Shown: positions 10,956 to 24,400 of the stretch, one piece after another
How the letters are laid out: every line of letters starts with the position of its first letter
How positions within the stretch are numbered: the first letter of the stretch is position 1
Assembly (NCBI RefSeq): GCF_016097555.1
Contig: NC_054702.1
Span: 85,182,175-85,246,174, forward strand
Source: Gigantopelta aegis
Taxonomy: Eukaryota; Mollusca; Gastropoda; Neomphalida; Peltospiridae
Direction of reading: 5' to 3'
DNA: 64,000 bases
Program-made: the position numbers and the translations under genes
The notes under the pieces: model-generated
Databases searched by the model: none
The model's input: the letters and a program-made list of their open reading frames with translations, nothing else
What the model was told of the DNA's origin: nothing

Positions 10956-11205
10956 CTGGCTTACTGGGATGGCTATTATTACAGAACATTGCGATGCATC
11001 TGCAAAAATAAGGTATGTTTTGTTTCTTCAGTTCGACACGTTAGGTATTACATAACCACCAGCTCACCAGAGGGCGTATTCAATGGGATGGTACAAAATG
11101 GCTGCGCCCGTTTTATATAATAGCCGTCACATTTAACTGTTTTATTAATTAACTATACGATTATACTTGTTGATATTAAGCAGTAATGTGCATTATATAT
11201 CGTTG
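9802..11205. other. Spacer between the divergent genes
   Basis: Holds a G-run at 10437-10456 and a TA microsatellite at 10889-10951. The block at 10100-10280 is less AT-rich and has a 74-codon - strand frame starting MFTLCIEEMDEAD; I cannot assign it and it may be an old transposon piece. Confidence 0.35.
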
Positions 11206-11355
11206 AATATGCGAATCCAGGACAAAATCTCACAGGACAAAATCCCACAGTACAAAATCCCACAGGACATAATCCCACAAAGTGAAAATAGGGACACACT
11301 CAAAAATTAAATTACATAGTAGTTAGTTCTATATTTATTTTCGTGCTTACATCCA

Positions 11356-11704
11356 ATGGAGGTCATACCCAGTAACAAGGGCGGTCAGAAAATTTTGCTA
11401 GATGGTTATATGTACACACAAAAAATCTACTAGGAAGAATCACATATGGTGGACATGTGTGCAATGCCGTTCACTCCACTGCAAGGGAAATCTGAAGACA
11501 TCTCTGGCCCTGGATACACCTGTTTTTGGTGCTTCCCACAATCATGACCCTGACCCAGCTAGTGTTTGTATGACCAAGGCCAAGGCAAACTTGAAATCTT
11601 TAGCTGCACAGACCAGAGAGAAACCAGGTCAACTCTTTGCCCAGATGCTCGCTGATCTTCCCGATGATGCCAAATTACGCCTGGGCAAGCAAGATGCTAA
11701 TTAA
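11356..11704 (+). pseudogene. FLYWCH-type zinc-finger fragment
   Basis: From the ATG at 11402 the frame reads 100 residues, including KNHIWWTCVQCRSLHCKG and ASHNHDPDP. These give the W-x-C-x2-C...H-x-H pattern of FLYWCH domains, which occur in Mutator-like transposases and in multicopy mollusc genes. The expected upstream part (GGQKILLDGYMY) lies in another frame, the change falling at the A-run near 11420, so the copy looks broken. No further domain follows the acidic LPDDAKLRLGKQDAN end. Confidence 0.65.
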
Positions 11705-12134
11705 GCAGACAATAGACTTGCTCTCTTATTACAACTATGTGATTTCCTAAGGAAGGGGAATGTTCAGCTCAAGCAATCTCAGTTAAATTTGTTTGTAATT
11801 GGAGCCCATTGAAATATAAATTGCAATTGGTTCCATAACTGGTTTGACAAAGGCCATGGTTTGTGCTAAGAGTAGCCACATTGTGGCGGTAGCGGGTTTC
11901 CTCTCTTCTACTAACATTATTATCTGTCCTGGACAGACGGCTCAGGAAGCTGAACTGTGTGCCCGTGACAGCGTACTTGAACCTTAATTGGATGTAAGCA
12001 CGAAAATAAATATAGAACTAACTACTATGTAATTTAATTTTTGAGTGTGGGAATTTGTCCCTATTTTCACTTTGTGGGATTATGTCCTGTGGTATTTTGT
12101 ACTGTGGGATTCTTTCCGGGTAGATTTCGTACTG

Positions 12135-12320
12135 CAGGGCCGTACCCTCCGGGGGGGGGGGGCAGGGGGGCAGCTGCCCCCCCCCCTGAGAATATTGTCC
12201 TTTTTTTTTTATATATATCTATCCAGTAATAGCATAGAAATGTTTAATCTTTATAGTATGTTAAAAATTATTTATAAAATTTAGTGCCCCCCTATGGATT
12301 TTGGTCAGGGTACGGCCCTG
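12135..12320. mobile_element. Nested MITE with G/C-run interior
   Basis: Ends are CAGGGCCGTACCC and GGGTACGGCCCTG, perfectly inverted over 12-13 bases. TACTG flanks both sides (12130-12134 and 12321-12325). The interior has a G-run followed by CAGCTG and a C-run. It interrupts the right arm of the long-inverted-repeat element, so it is the younger insertion. Confidence 0.8.
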
Positions 12321-12640
12321 TACTGTAGGATTTTGTCCTGTGAGATTTTGTCCGGATACCGAATATGCATACCAGGCCAAATGCCTTAACTGTCCCCTCC
12401 TTTAAATAGAATCTGGTGTTAAAATAAATAATTATACGTTTGCCTATTTTGGTAGATCATCGTATGGTCGTTAAATATGTGGTCTGTGCCATTTATTGAT
12501 TTAACTTGATGTTGATATGAAAATTTCTGACAAAAATGTATGGAACATCGTTGTAACTTTGCGTTTCAACTTCAGTTTCTAGAGTTATCTCCCTTGTGTC
12601 CCATTTCTAAAAAAGAAGACGTAAACATCTCCGAAGTACC

Positions 12641-15600
12641 ATGGTGGTGCTTTCACTTCTGACGTTTTGCATTTTGTTTATTAATTCACAAGGGGACAGT
12701 CAGTTTTGTGAAATAGCTAACGTTCAAATAGAAAACGAAGATGGCAGACGACAGGTGTTTGAACTAAAGCGCATAGAGCCAGTGAAAGGAGGTCCATGTC
12801 TGCTCTGTGCTTGGAAATCCAGTAGCGGAACCTGGGAAACGTCACCACTCAGATTCAGTCTGCTTTTAACTCCTGGAGAAGTGGTAGCTGAATGTGGTTA
12901 GTACAAACAATAAATAATAAAATACAAAATACAAACAAAAAAACAACAAACCTAAATAACATAGACCTGGATTCCCGGTACCAGTAATTTCCAAGGGATA
13001 TTAAACTGATATTTATTTAGTCCGATTACACTCATGTCACCTTAGTCTGTGCGGCACAAAAGTCTGCACATGTTAATTACATTACATTACAACTTGAAAC
13101 AAGTGTTGGGGTATGTTTGTAAACAAACAACGTTAATTTAATTCATAAAACAATTGTTAAAACAACACATCTTGATTGTGAATATATGTATAAAACTGGT
13201 AGGTAATTGGATTGAAAAAACTGAATTAATGTACTACAAGTATACTCTTGCTAGCCTCGATCAACGTGTTTTTGTATAATCTGTCAACACATGTCTGTCA
13301 CCGCTGTAATGATCAACCTTGTATATTAACTTACACAAGTTTACATAGAAACTTCAATACATATCTTATACACTCATGTCACCTTAGTCTGCGTGGCACA
13401 AAAGTCTGCGCACGTTAATGACGTTACATTACGTCTTGAAACAAGTGTTGGGGTATGTTTGTAAACAAACAAACAACGTTAATTTAATTCACAAAATGTT
13501 GCTAAAACAACACATCTTGATTGTGAATATATGTATAAAACTGGTCGATAACACTTTTATTGACAAAAAACTCTGAATTAATGCACTAAAAGTATACTTT
13601 TGCCAGCCTCGATCAACATGTTTTTCTATCACCTGTCAACACGTGTCTGTCAACATTGTAATGATCAACCTTGCATATCAACTTACATAAATTTACACAG
13701 AAGCTTCAATACATACCTTATTGTAATTTATGAATTCATAAATGAAATGAATGTCTTATTTTATCTTTTGACGTAAACATCCAAGAATACTTTGAATTTC
13801 CCTCCGAGTGACACAATGCAAAATGGCTGCACACAGACTTTGAAGATTGTACTTACAGCATGACCTATTTTAGCTATAGTCTGTTTCAAAATTATCATTG
13901 ATTGTTCTATATGTCTAACAAACACTATTTGTGCTCATTTACACAGTTAATAACAGACAATTTTTGTTGAATAATGATCAAATATGTTTACATTGGCTTT
14001 TTTTATATTGTCATTTTGTGTTGTCCAAACTAAACATGGAACACCATTTATATTTATTTCATTTGCACAATCTAAATGTTTCTGAAACGACTATAACAGG
14101 AAGTGTTTGTTATTTAGAAATTACAAAGGTCGGATCCATTGTTTGTTGCTGTTTTATGTAAACATTAGCGACAGAAGTGGTTGTTTTACTGTTTGCTGCG
14201 CAGACTTATGTGCCGTCATGCAGACCAGTAAATGCAGGGGGTCCTACTAAAGATGTGCCCATTACTTGAGTTTAAAAAACATTAAAATTAAAATAACTTT
14301 AGTTGGAACACGTTTATTGTTCCATTGTACTGTGGCGGTGAAACAAATATTTTTAAAGAAATATTTTAACTTTAAAATATAACACAAATGCTTAGGTGCG
14401 CAGACTTAGGTGCCACCAGTGTAATGCATATTGTACTACTGAAACGAAACCCTGAGTTCACTTGAAATCATGTGACTCGGTGTTTACAAAAAGGATAAAT
14501 TTCCACGCCAGGTCCGGCCACCCCTTTCGGTTGTGGACTTCCAAAAGGTTCTACAACTTAATACATTTTATAATAATGGTTTGTCCAGTAATCTAACGAC
14601 CTGCCACAAGGTTAACCAAAACACAACAATTTTAAAACATTTATTCAACACAAAGACAAAGAGCTCTTAACAAAATACTGTGGACATTTGACAAGTTATA
14701 CAATAATATTACCCTGAGATTTCCGACAAATATACTTATTTGAAAGTTCCATACCAAATAAAACACCGGTCTACATGAAAAACTTATAATATCGGTAATT
14801 TAGGCTACAACTCCTATTACAAATAAAATAGTCCCTATCAGAAACTATCAATTTGATTTGAAAGATGATTTACACCAAAATCCCAAAACTACAATTCTTC
14901 CATGTTACAATTAATTTCCGCAACAGCCCCTATTACAAATGCGAATATCCCACCTAGAAATTCAACAATTGGTTTGAAAGCCGAATTATCACGGAGTTCA
15001 CTACACTTCCCAAACCTCAAACAAACATATATCGGAAAACAAATAACTAAAATTTGTCTGCATGTTTAGAAATAATATTTCCAAGAAAAATAAATGACGT
15101 GCACCCCCATGCACAACCAACAAAATGACAACAATTCTTTTACTAACAATGTACAACGATTAACCCCATAGCCAGTAATAAAGCATATGGAAACGGAGAG
15201 AGAGAGAGAGAGAAAGAAACTCTAGAATCTAGGCTTTAACACACCCCTAAAACATTAATTTACCCAAACCATAATAACTTAAGTGTTGACCCTATGAAAA
15301 CACATCAGAAAAGTAAAGTTCCAAGTTTGACCACATGGGCAATACGAGGACGAAATCGTATCTCATTGGTTCATCCCAAATAAACAATCATATAAAAATT
15401 ATTACCCATAACAATTATGCCTAAAATTCACCAAAATATTCTATTATTACTACAGTAGTGTATCCACTTAACAAAATAAAAAAATTAATTAAAAGAAAAT
15501 ACAAATAAAAAAATATATTTTACTTCCTGTTAAATTACTGTAAAACCTTTAAATATTACCCTACTTAAAATTTTATCTTAATAACAATGAATTCCATGTT

Positions 15601-18387
15601 TTTATCCCAGCAGTATTATTCAGTTAGTAAATAGTGATTAGTATACTTAATACAGAAGAAATAGAGAATATAACAAAATAAAATTACAACTAAAAAAAGA
15701 AACTAGGACAGAAAAGTTAAATGGATAAAAACATGGTTCATTACACTACTAACTAAAGGATGAAACCCAACAGCACCCACATTCAACACTTCAGAATATT
15801 TACTAGAATTAGGGACCACAGACACTTTCTAAATATGACAAGAATCATAACAATTTTTTGCTGTACTGATGGAATACCTTTAAAAGAATTATTTTTAAAA
15901 ACCTAAATAAAGTTGACCCTAACTCCTTAAAATGGAAATTTTCTATTAAGGGGAAATAACTTTGTTCAGCAAAACTTGACAGAAAACCTAAACAAATTGG
16001 CACAGTGAAATGTTTTTAAAGTTAAGCCTTATTTTAGGCTAAAATACCTTTATTAGCATTTACCCTATAAATAGTTCCATTAAATTGTCATTAAAATATC
16101 CCCAAATGCTTTTTCAATGCCAAAAAAGGACCATTCACTTCCCTCAAGTATATTGGTACATGAATTCAGACCAGTATTTCCATTTTAATAAGTTTTCTAA
16201 ATTAATTAAGTCAATGTAATTTGACATTATATGCATAATACATATATAATAATCAACCATGGTTCCAGGGGAAAGGTTTTAGTGGTGTGTAACCCCTCCC
16301 CCTCTCCAATTTCAAAATGCCCAGAAAATTCACTGTGTAGTTTTTAATATGTACAATTGTTTGTTGTTTTTAATTACTGGGGATATGTAATATCTTGGTT
16401 AGCTTGATGTTTTGGCAGAAATTTATTATGTAAGGCAAGTTAATGTTGCATCCACACTATGAGTACTATAGCTGCACTTTTTAAACCTTGCACCCTTCCC
16501 TAAAAAAATCCTGGATCCACCCCTGATAATATACATTATGTTATGTATATGGTCCAGTCCAAGAATACAATGACTGATATTACCAACATTTTCATATACT
16601 TGTACAGTTGAAGTCAACTGTAGATCTTAGACATTGAAGATAAAAATGTCTATACAAAATAGCTCATATTGAAATAATATGTATGCTAACCCAACATGTT
16701 TCGCTAAAACAGGTCATTTTTGGATCGTTAACTTTATCAGATGGATAGGTTACTTGAAATTAAGTACTTAATTAAAACATAAACAAACGTCAGCCATTTT
16801 GAATCCACAGAAAATGCACCAACATGGACTTATCTGTGGATTAAAAATTTAAAGTTATCTGATAATTTTAAACATCTAAATTTTGTGTTGTAGTCAATCA
16901 GCAATGAGTTAACAACAGTTGTATCACAAAAATAGACACTATTATTTTTCAATAATTAATTTCCTTTAATTTCTGACTTTTCCACTGAATAAAATAAAAA
17001 TTAGCAACTGAAATGAGTTCTGTATTTTGTACACAGTTAGTTCAATGTATTTTGTATCAATTACAACTACTGGTATTCTTGTAGTACTACAGATAAATGT
17101 TGTAACTATTGCCAACGAACATGTGGTTTTCCACCAAAGAAACACTAAATGGACTGGTGGCACTACCAGTCTTCCTGTGCGGTCTCTACTAGAATTCTTG
17201 TAAAGATGTTGTAGATGTAGAATACTTTTTAAATGAACAATTGAATGTATTTACAGATGATGCTAAGCATAATTTACCAGTGGGTCTTTGTGCAGCTTCA
17301 AAGGAAGTCAATTCCTGTTCCGAGGAAGATGCAACATTGAGTGAAGACACAGGATCCTGTCAAAATCCACAGGTACATGCAAACTGAGCACTACATGTAA
17401 CTTACTCTCTCAGTAGCCATTTTATTTTATGTCTGATAAATTAGGAATATGAACCACTTTTCAAAAATATTTTTAAACAAATTATTCAAAATTTCTGCAA
17501 TTGGTAAAAAAAAAAACCCAGATGCTTTACAAAATCTTATCACTTATGCAAATCTAGAATTTTGCGTTGGCTATTGTGCATGAAACTAAGACATAATTTA
17601 CATGGCACATAACAACAGGTTTCGCAAAAAGGAATTTGATTACATGTACCTCTATTTGTTTTTGATTAACCCATACATGGGTTACACAAATTTTTAATTC
17701 AAAGAAGTTGGAATTTGATGGGTTCAAATTGATACTGTTAGTACATATTACAACTTTTAGACAACATCTTTAGATTGTAAATAATCTTGTACTTTTAGTT
17801 GTGACATGTAACAGCAGGGCTTTTAGACAACATCTTTAGATTGTAAATAATCTTGTACTTTTAGTTGTGACATGTAACAGCAGGGCTTTTAGAATTTTAT
17901 AAAAATTCACTAACCATGGTATCAGTGATTTTAAAAATGTATTAGCCATGATTAAAAATTCACAAGCCGTACTTTAAATAAATATAATTTTACTAATAGT
18001 AATAATCAGATATGTCACCTAAAGAGAGAGCTAGAGCATAAAATCCTTAGATTGGGGTGGAAAGAGGGGACAGGATATTCACATTTACAAAATATGTAAA
18101 TGCAGCATTTGACAAGGTTTTGTTTCCACTAGCCGTCGGGCTACTAAGTTATAGTAATTATTTACTACCCAACACTGAATATCACTAGCCATGGGAGTGG
18201 GGCTACTATAATCTAGAAGCCCTGGTAACAGATTAACTGGGTTGGGGGTGTACATTTGTCTTGGTAACTAAGTTGTTGTTTTTTTCTGTTTTTTTCTTTT
18301 AGGCATTAGCTGATAGGATAGTTGATGAGGGTCTTGTTCCTATGGCAACAGGGAGAGATCACATCGACAAAAAAATTGGTAATTATA

Positions 18388-18452
<65 letters not shown>

Positions 18453-21400
18453 GTATTCAATTCTTTTAAATTGCTTTTTATCTATACCTTAATAAATTGA
18501 TTTAAATATATAGAGGATACTCCCCGAGTATCTGTGATATCATAATTTATCAGCACAAGTTGATAAAAGTATGAAATCCGAGGCTTGCCAAGGATTTTAT
18601 ACTTTTATCAACGAGTGCTGATAAATTATGATATCACAAGACACGAGGGGGGTATTCTTTTTATCATCCATTATCATTCTTTTCATCTGCGACAGTTGTA
18701 AACAATGTCACTAATGTGGGTTGAATGTCAGCGCTAGACTCATTAACTAGCAGAACGGCAGTGGCGTGACATCACTAATGGTAGGTTTAGCGCTGAAACA
18801 AACACAGTGACGTAACAAAACATTGTCTTGTGATTAAAATTTGACCAATCAAGATTATAAGAAGCGATATCTCCTGCAGAGATATCGCAAATTATAGTGC
18901 CAGCGATATCTCCTACAAAAGCCTTTAATGGATGATAAATAACATTATTATACTTACATGCAGCACTGTACTTACAGAAAGAAATATTAATTGCATTTAA
19001 TGGTTTTTTTGTTTGTATAGCACTGGCTGTTGTTCTTACAAATCTGGGGTCATTTAGCAAGGCTATTGGTACTTTCACAGATATATTAAAGGTGAGTTTA
19101 CACAATTAATATCTGTTTATTTTGATAAGCTGTAAAATTGTTATGGGTGTACTAATTTAACTGGAGCAGCATTGGCATGTTGGTTGCATAGTGATTAACC
19201 TAGCCTGAGTACGACAGTAAGAGAACTAGACGGACATTTTATATTTGGACATTTATCATGCTCTAACTGTCAGAGTACAATCATTTATCAATATTGTGCA
19301 ATCTCTGCCCTTTCACCAAAAAATATGTGTTTAGCCGGAACATTGGGTGCTGTCGGGTTTCTTCCTGAGGTGTGTGTATATTTGAAATTTGTTTTATTGG
19401 GGAGCTCGTAAAATAATCAATTTAACATCATACATAGGATTGTTGTTGTATTACCGGTTGGTAGGCATATATTGTGCAATATTGGTCTCTGATGGATAGC
19501 TATGATTAACCCAAAGTGGGTGTGCAATTTGATGGGAAGCAGGTGTAATGTCAAGTATCAACTTCTCTCTGAGCTCTCGTGAACAATTTGAATGATACTG
19601 TCATCTTCTGTCACATCATATTCATTTAACGCCAGGTGCAAAAACCAGTAAACCGAGCAACTGCAATCACTCGCCCTCCTGAACAGGCCTCAGATGTGCA
19701 TACCTAAGATTACATATGCTTTAATTTAATTGGATATATATGCATTATCATTCTTGTTAAATATATCCAAAGGGCACTAGAAAATCATGTTCGATTTTGA
19801 TTTTGTACATGTAAGTTTATATCAGTTTCCATGGGTGGCATGGGTGGTTAAAACTTAATTGAAAAGAAATCTATGTTTTGAAACAGTTGGTGGATGAATT
19901 TTTTTCCCAGATTTAAAATGGTTAACTGTTTTTCAGAAACATCCGGACGTTGTGGCTGCTTACTATGGAAGAGGTGTTGCTTATGCAAGGAAAGGTTTAA
20001 ATGTGAGCATGTATCTGTTTCTCTAATTACATTTGGGATTGTACAGCTGGATATGTAGCCTGCTCAGCTGTAGGTATTGTAAATATCATTTGGAGCCAGC
20101 TTTACTGATGTATAAATGAAAAACTGGTTACAAGCATTGTTCTCGTTTTAGCATACAGGTTCTCTTTTTCTTTCTTTCTTTTTTTTTTTTTGATGCAGAG
20201 GAGAGGGGCTATTTTCATGAATAAACTACCAAACTAAATGTTCCATTTGTTCACTCAATCAGATGTGGGATTAAATCATCTACCAATTTATTATTGTTTT
20301 AATCAGAGTTTATATACAGATTATGGAAATCCTTTTAAAGTTGTGGGATTTGCAAATGTCAATTTCAGGCCTGGAAAGTCATAGAATTGTGAGTTGAGGA
20401 TAGAAAGTTACGAAAAATTAAAAATAAATATTTTTCCATTTAAAATAATACAGAAAGATTAGCAATTTCCATCAAAATACTTTGATATTATTAGATTATG
20501 CTGAAAAATCCTTGAAAATTTCCCCAAAATGTATCCTTGAAAATACCTTTTTGAAAGTAATGGAAACTCAAGAAATTTGGTTGACAACAAAGTATATGAA
20601 CCCTGTTATTTATGTTTTAAACGTAAACACTAAATATGGTATGATACACGTGAGAAAGATTTCACACTTGACAGTTATAAAGTTTGCTTTGTTTAACGAC
20701 ACCACTGGAGCACATTGATTAATTTGGTAATTCTGATTCATAGTCATCAGAGGAAACCTACCTTTTTCATAATGCAGAAAGGAATCTTTTATATGCACTT
20801 TCCCACAGACAGGAAAGCACATACTACAGTCTTTGTCTATTTGTGGTGCACTGGTTGGAACGGGAATAAACACAATCAGCTGAATGATGCACCGAGCTGG
20901 TTCGATCCTGCGATGCAAGCACCTCTTATGAGCACTCGACTGACTGAGCTCAACAACTCACACATACCCTGTCAACTCTGTCCATATTGCAGAGTTGCTC
21001 ATATCAGGTGCTTTTGTCACAGGATTGAATCACCTTGGTGGATCCATTCAGCTGATTGTGTTTGATCCTGTCATCATAAATATATATAGTAAAAACTATT
21101 AGGGCCTTTGCTTACAAAACTTTAGTCTAGATTTAAATCTCTTATAATGTCACACATTTGTGTGGTCAGAGCTAGCTCTGGCACTCGCCAAACTCACACA
21201 TTTTAGGAATAATTTACAAATTTTATTATAATTTGGTGAAAAAATTTCATGTAATAATTGGTATTTTGTTGAAAAATAACTGTTGTTTTTGCATTTTTAA
21301 AAGATAATTTGGCGAAATGTTTTGCTCACCCAGAGCTAGACCTGATGGTGTTGCCATGACATTAAGGTCTCAAGCTATATTAGAGTCTTTAATCTAAACA

Positions 21401-24400
21401 CTAAACCCCTTTCCTGTCTTGGACGGAGGAGCCGGCCGAGGCCAGCACTTGTGCCCAGGACAAGCGTGCGCAACAACAGCTTGCTCTGAAAGTGCATGTT
21501 AAATACTCTGACCTAGCCTGACCTAAACGCTAAAAGTTTTATAAGCATGGGTCCTGAGATGAAGGTCTGGTGAATTTATATAATACTGGAAATTAGCTCT
21601 ATTTTGAAACTGTTTCTGTCTTTGTCTTTGATGAAAATCTCACATTAACTTTTTAAAGAACTTTCAAATGTTTAAAAATTTGTTTTGCTCCAATGCCATT
21701 TTCATGTCTGAAAATATTGAACATTGATTGTGCTGTTGTTTGTCAAGTGGGTGAATTTTAACATGCTGTATCATATGTCATATCATTACCTAATAATGCA
21801 GTTAGGTGTGAAAATTAGTTCATTATAACTGCCAGTTATTTTATGGATTTGTTTCCCTTATTTAGCTTGCAGAAAATGCTGTCTTAGCCTTGGCTGATTT
21901 TTCTGAAGCTATTAAAAAGGACAAAGATAGATACGAAGCATATGAGAGAAGATCAGAGGTGAGAATTATTTCTGCACAATTGTTTAAACATTTGCACAAT
22001 GTTATTTTGCTGACCGGTTTTCCAGTTACAATTTAATTGATTTCTTTCTTTTATTAGGTTTACATGGGTCTAGGTCATTATTCAGAAGCTTTAGATGACA
22101 TGACAGTGGCTATTAATCATCGGCCAACAGAAAAACTTTACTTCATGAGGGGAGTAGTCAACCTTTTACTTGAAGTAAGCAGAATGGTCTTCTTTGTTTT
22201 AGAGTAAATTCATCTTGAAATCACAGCATTTTTAAAAATTATTATTAAAAGCAAGGGGTATTCATTATTTGTTTGTAAATGTATTTTAAACATGGTTTTC
22301 TAAAACTGATTTATTTCTAGAATAAAATTACAGTTTAGAAAATTAGTTATGTGTATTTTATAGTGCAAAGAGCATTTTCTGGTAGTAATATATTGTTATT
22401 TATTAAATGCATACAAAATAAATGACATGTTTGGATGTGTTGAACTGTAACTCTTATTGGTGTACGGTCAGGTTGGGATGTTCAGAAGGAAATGATTAAT
22501 AGTGTAAATTGTTTATAAGCTGTCTTGCAAAAAGTAATTTAAACTACATTGCAATTAATATGTAAAGTTTGTTGTATTATATAAAATGAATACAATATGT
22601 GTTAAGTTGGTATTGTTTTTAATCTAAATATTGTTTTCTTAACATTTAGAATTATGCTGATGCCGAGAAAGACTTCCGAAGAAACCTTGAATCTGAGGGT
22701 CAGATGTATATCGCGTCATACTTTAATCTAGGACTTGCTCTTTACTACAGAGGCAGGGTTAGAGTAAGTACAGTTCAGTAGCTGTGTAGTTTGTTTAAAG
22801 ACTACTTTGTATAATTGTATATGACACTAGTCATACATGCAGTTTGGGAAGAAAAACACAGAAGTATTCCATTTAAAATGTTTTGTACTTCTAGAGAGTC
22901 TAATTTTTAAAATGTGCCTTTTTGTGAGTTTTATTTACTGACTGCAGTGAGTTATTAGTATTTTAAAGATGCGATCTTACCTTCCTATCCAATATATCAT
23001 TTATGAATGCATAACTCGCAGCTGTAATCAACTTGTGTGTTTTCGTTTTTAACAGATATTTTCAAGTGCACTGATACAACATACAACACTTGTCACCATT
23101 GTTTTTAGCACAAAGGGATTTCGGTTTTTCAATATGACTATCAGTGTATTTTTAGTTGACCTGGATTATTGATTAAAGCCAACTTAAAATAAAAGACTAT
23201 ATGATGGAAAGGAAATGAATCATGATTATATATTGTAAATGTTGAACTATTTCAGAATGCTATTGAAGTGTTCAAGGAAGTTTTGAAACTGCAGCCTGAC
23301 CATATTGATGCGTGTACCAGTTTAGCTCAGGCCTTCAAGTAACTATAATTGTTTTTAGAATGTTTACTTGTATCTGGCATTATTTCAAGAACTAACAAAA
23401 ATAAAGCTTTTTTTAAAGCAGATTTGTGTTGTTAATGTGGCTTTTGAGCTCCTTAGCCACACGTTAAGTATTCACAAAAAAGAAAACAATCAAAGTTTTC
23501 TAACATTTTATTCATTTATGTTATTCCTTCAGTTTTACCATTTAATTTATTTACAGAACTTTGTGAAGAAGGACATGCATTAAAATAATTATGATTTTCC
23601 TTTTATTAGAATACATGTACATCTGGTGTATGAATGTTCAAACCAATGCCTTTTCAGGGAACTTGGGAACTTAAAAGCTGCAAGGAACCGATTTAATCAG
23701 TCTTTGAATATCAAACCTAACCACCCTCTGTCACTTCAACTATTTGGTGGTATGATGTACCATAGTGGAGACCCAGCATCTGCCCTTACGCACTTTCAGG
23801 TGAGTTAACACTGTCTACACAAAACTACATGTATTAACTATCAGTCATCACTTACTACAAGTAAGAGAATCTAATTGAAACCTGGTTAAATATATTTATC
23901 CTGTAACTTACCCATGATATCTATGTCATAAACCCATGTGATAATTTACTTTATTAACCCGGTTAATAATGGTATGCAAATTTGCAAGATCTCTAGGTAA
24001 TGTGTTGTTGTGGATGGGTCATTTGCTTACAAGCCAAAACGACCCATGTACCTGGGCTTAACGTTTTCAATGATTTGTTTAAAATGTGTGACGTCAGACT
24101 AATCGTAATGATGTCATATTATTGATGGCTGCGACTTTAGTACTGTGATTTACTAAAAATTTTTATTTAAAATGTTATTTTAGAAGGATAAATAGAATTC
24201 ACTACTCGTGTTTTTTAATATTTAAAATATCAACCTCGTCTAGTTAATCGGTATTTGTCTTGGCAGAGCCTCGACAAATACCGATTACCATAGACTCGGT
24301 TGATATTTTCCATATTAAAAAATACTTGTGACGAATCCTCTATTTATTAACACGGTCTAGATAGATGGAGCTGATTCAGTAGTACTTCATTTGATTTCAT

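Larger units (their letters stand above)
11213..12362. mobile_element. DNA transposon with long inverted repeats of short tandem units
   Basis: The left arm (about 11213-11360) and right arm (about 11985-12362) are inverted copies over some 150 bases. Their outer parts consist of about four 15-bp units of the form GGACAAAATCCCACA; the inner part includes TTAAATTACATAGTAGTTAG. The right arm is split by a smaller MITE. The interior carries pieces of a SINE and an FLYWCH zinc-finger fragment. Long inverted repeats with FLYWCH suggest a Mutator-like element; repeat-built arms resemble foldback elements. No transposase remains. Confidence 0.65.
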
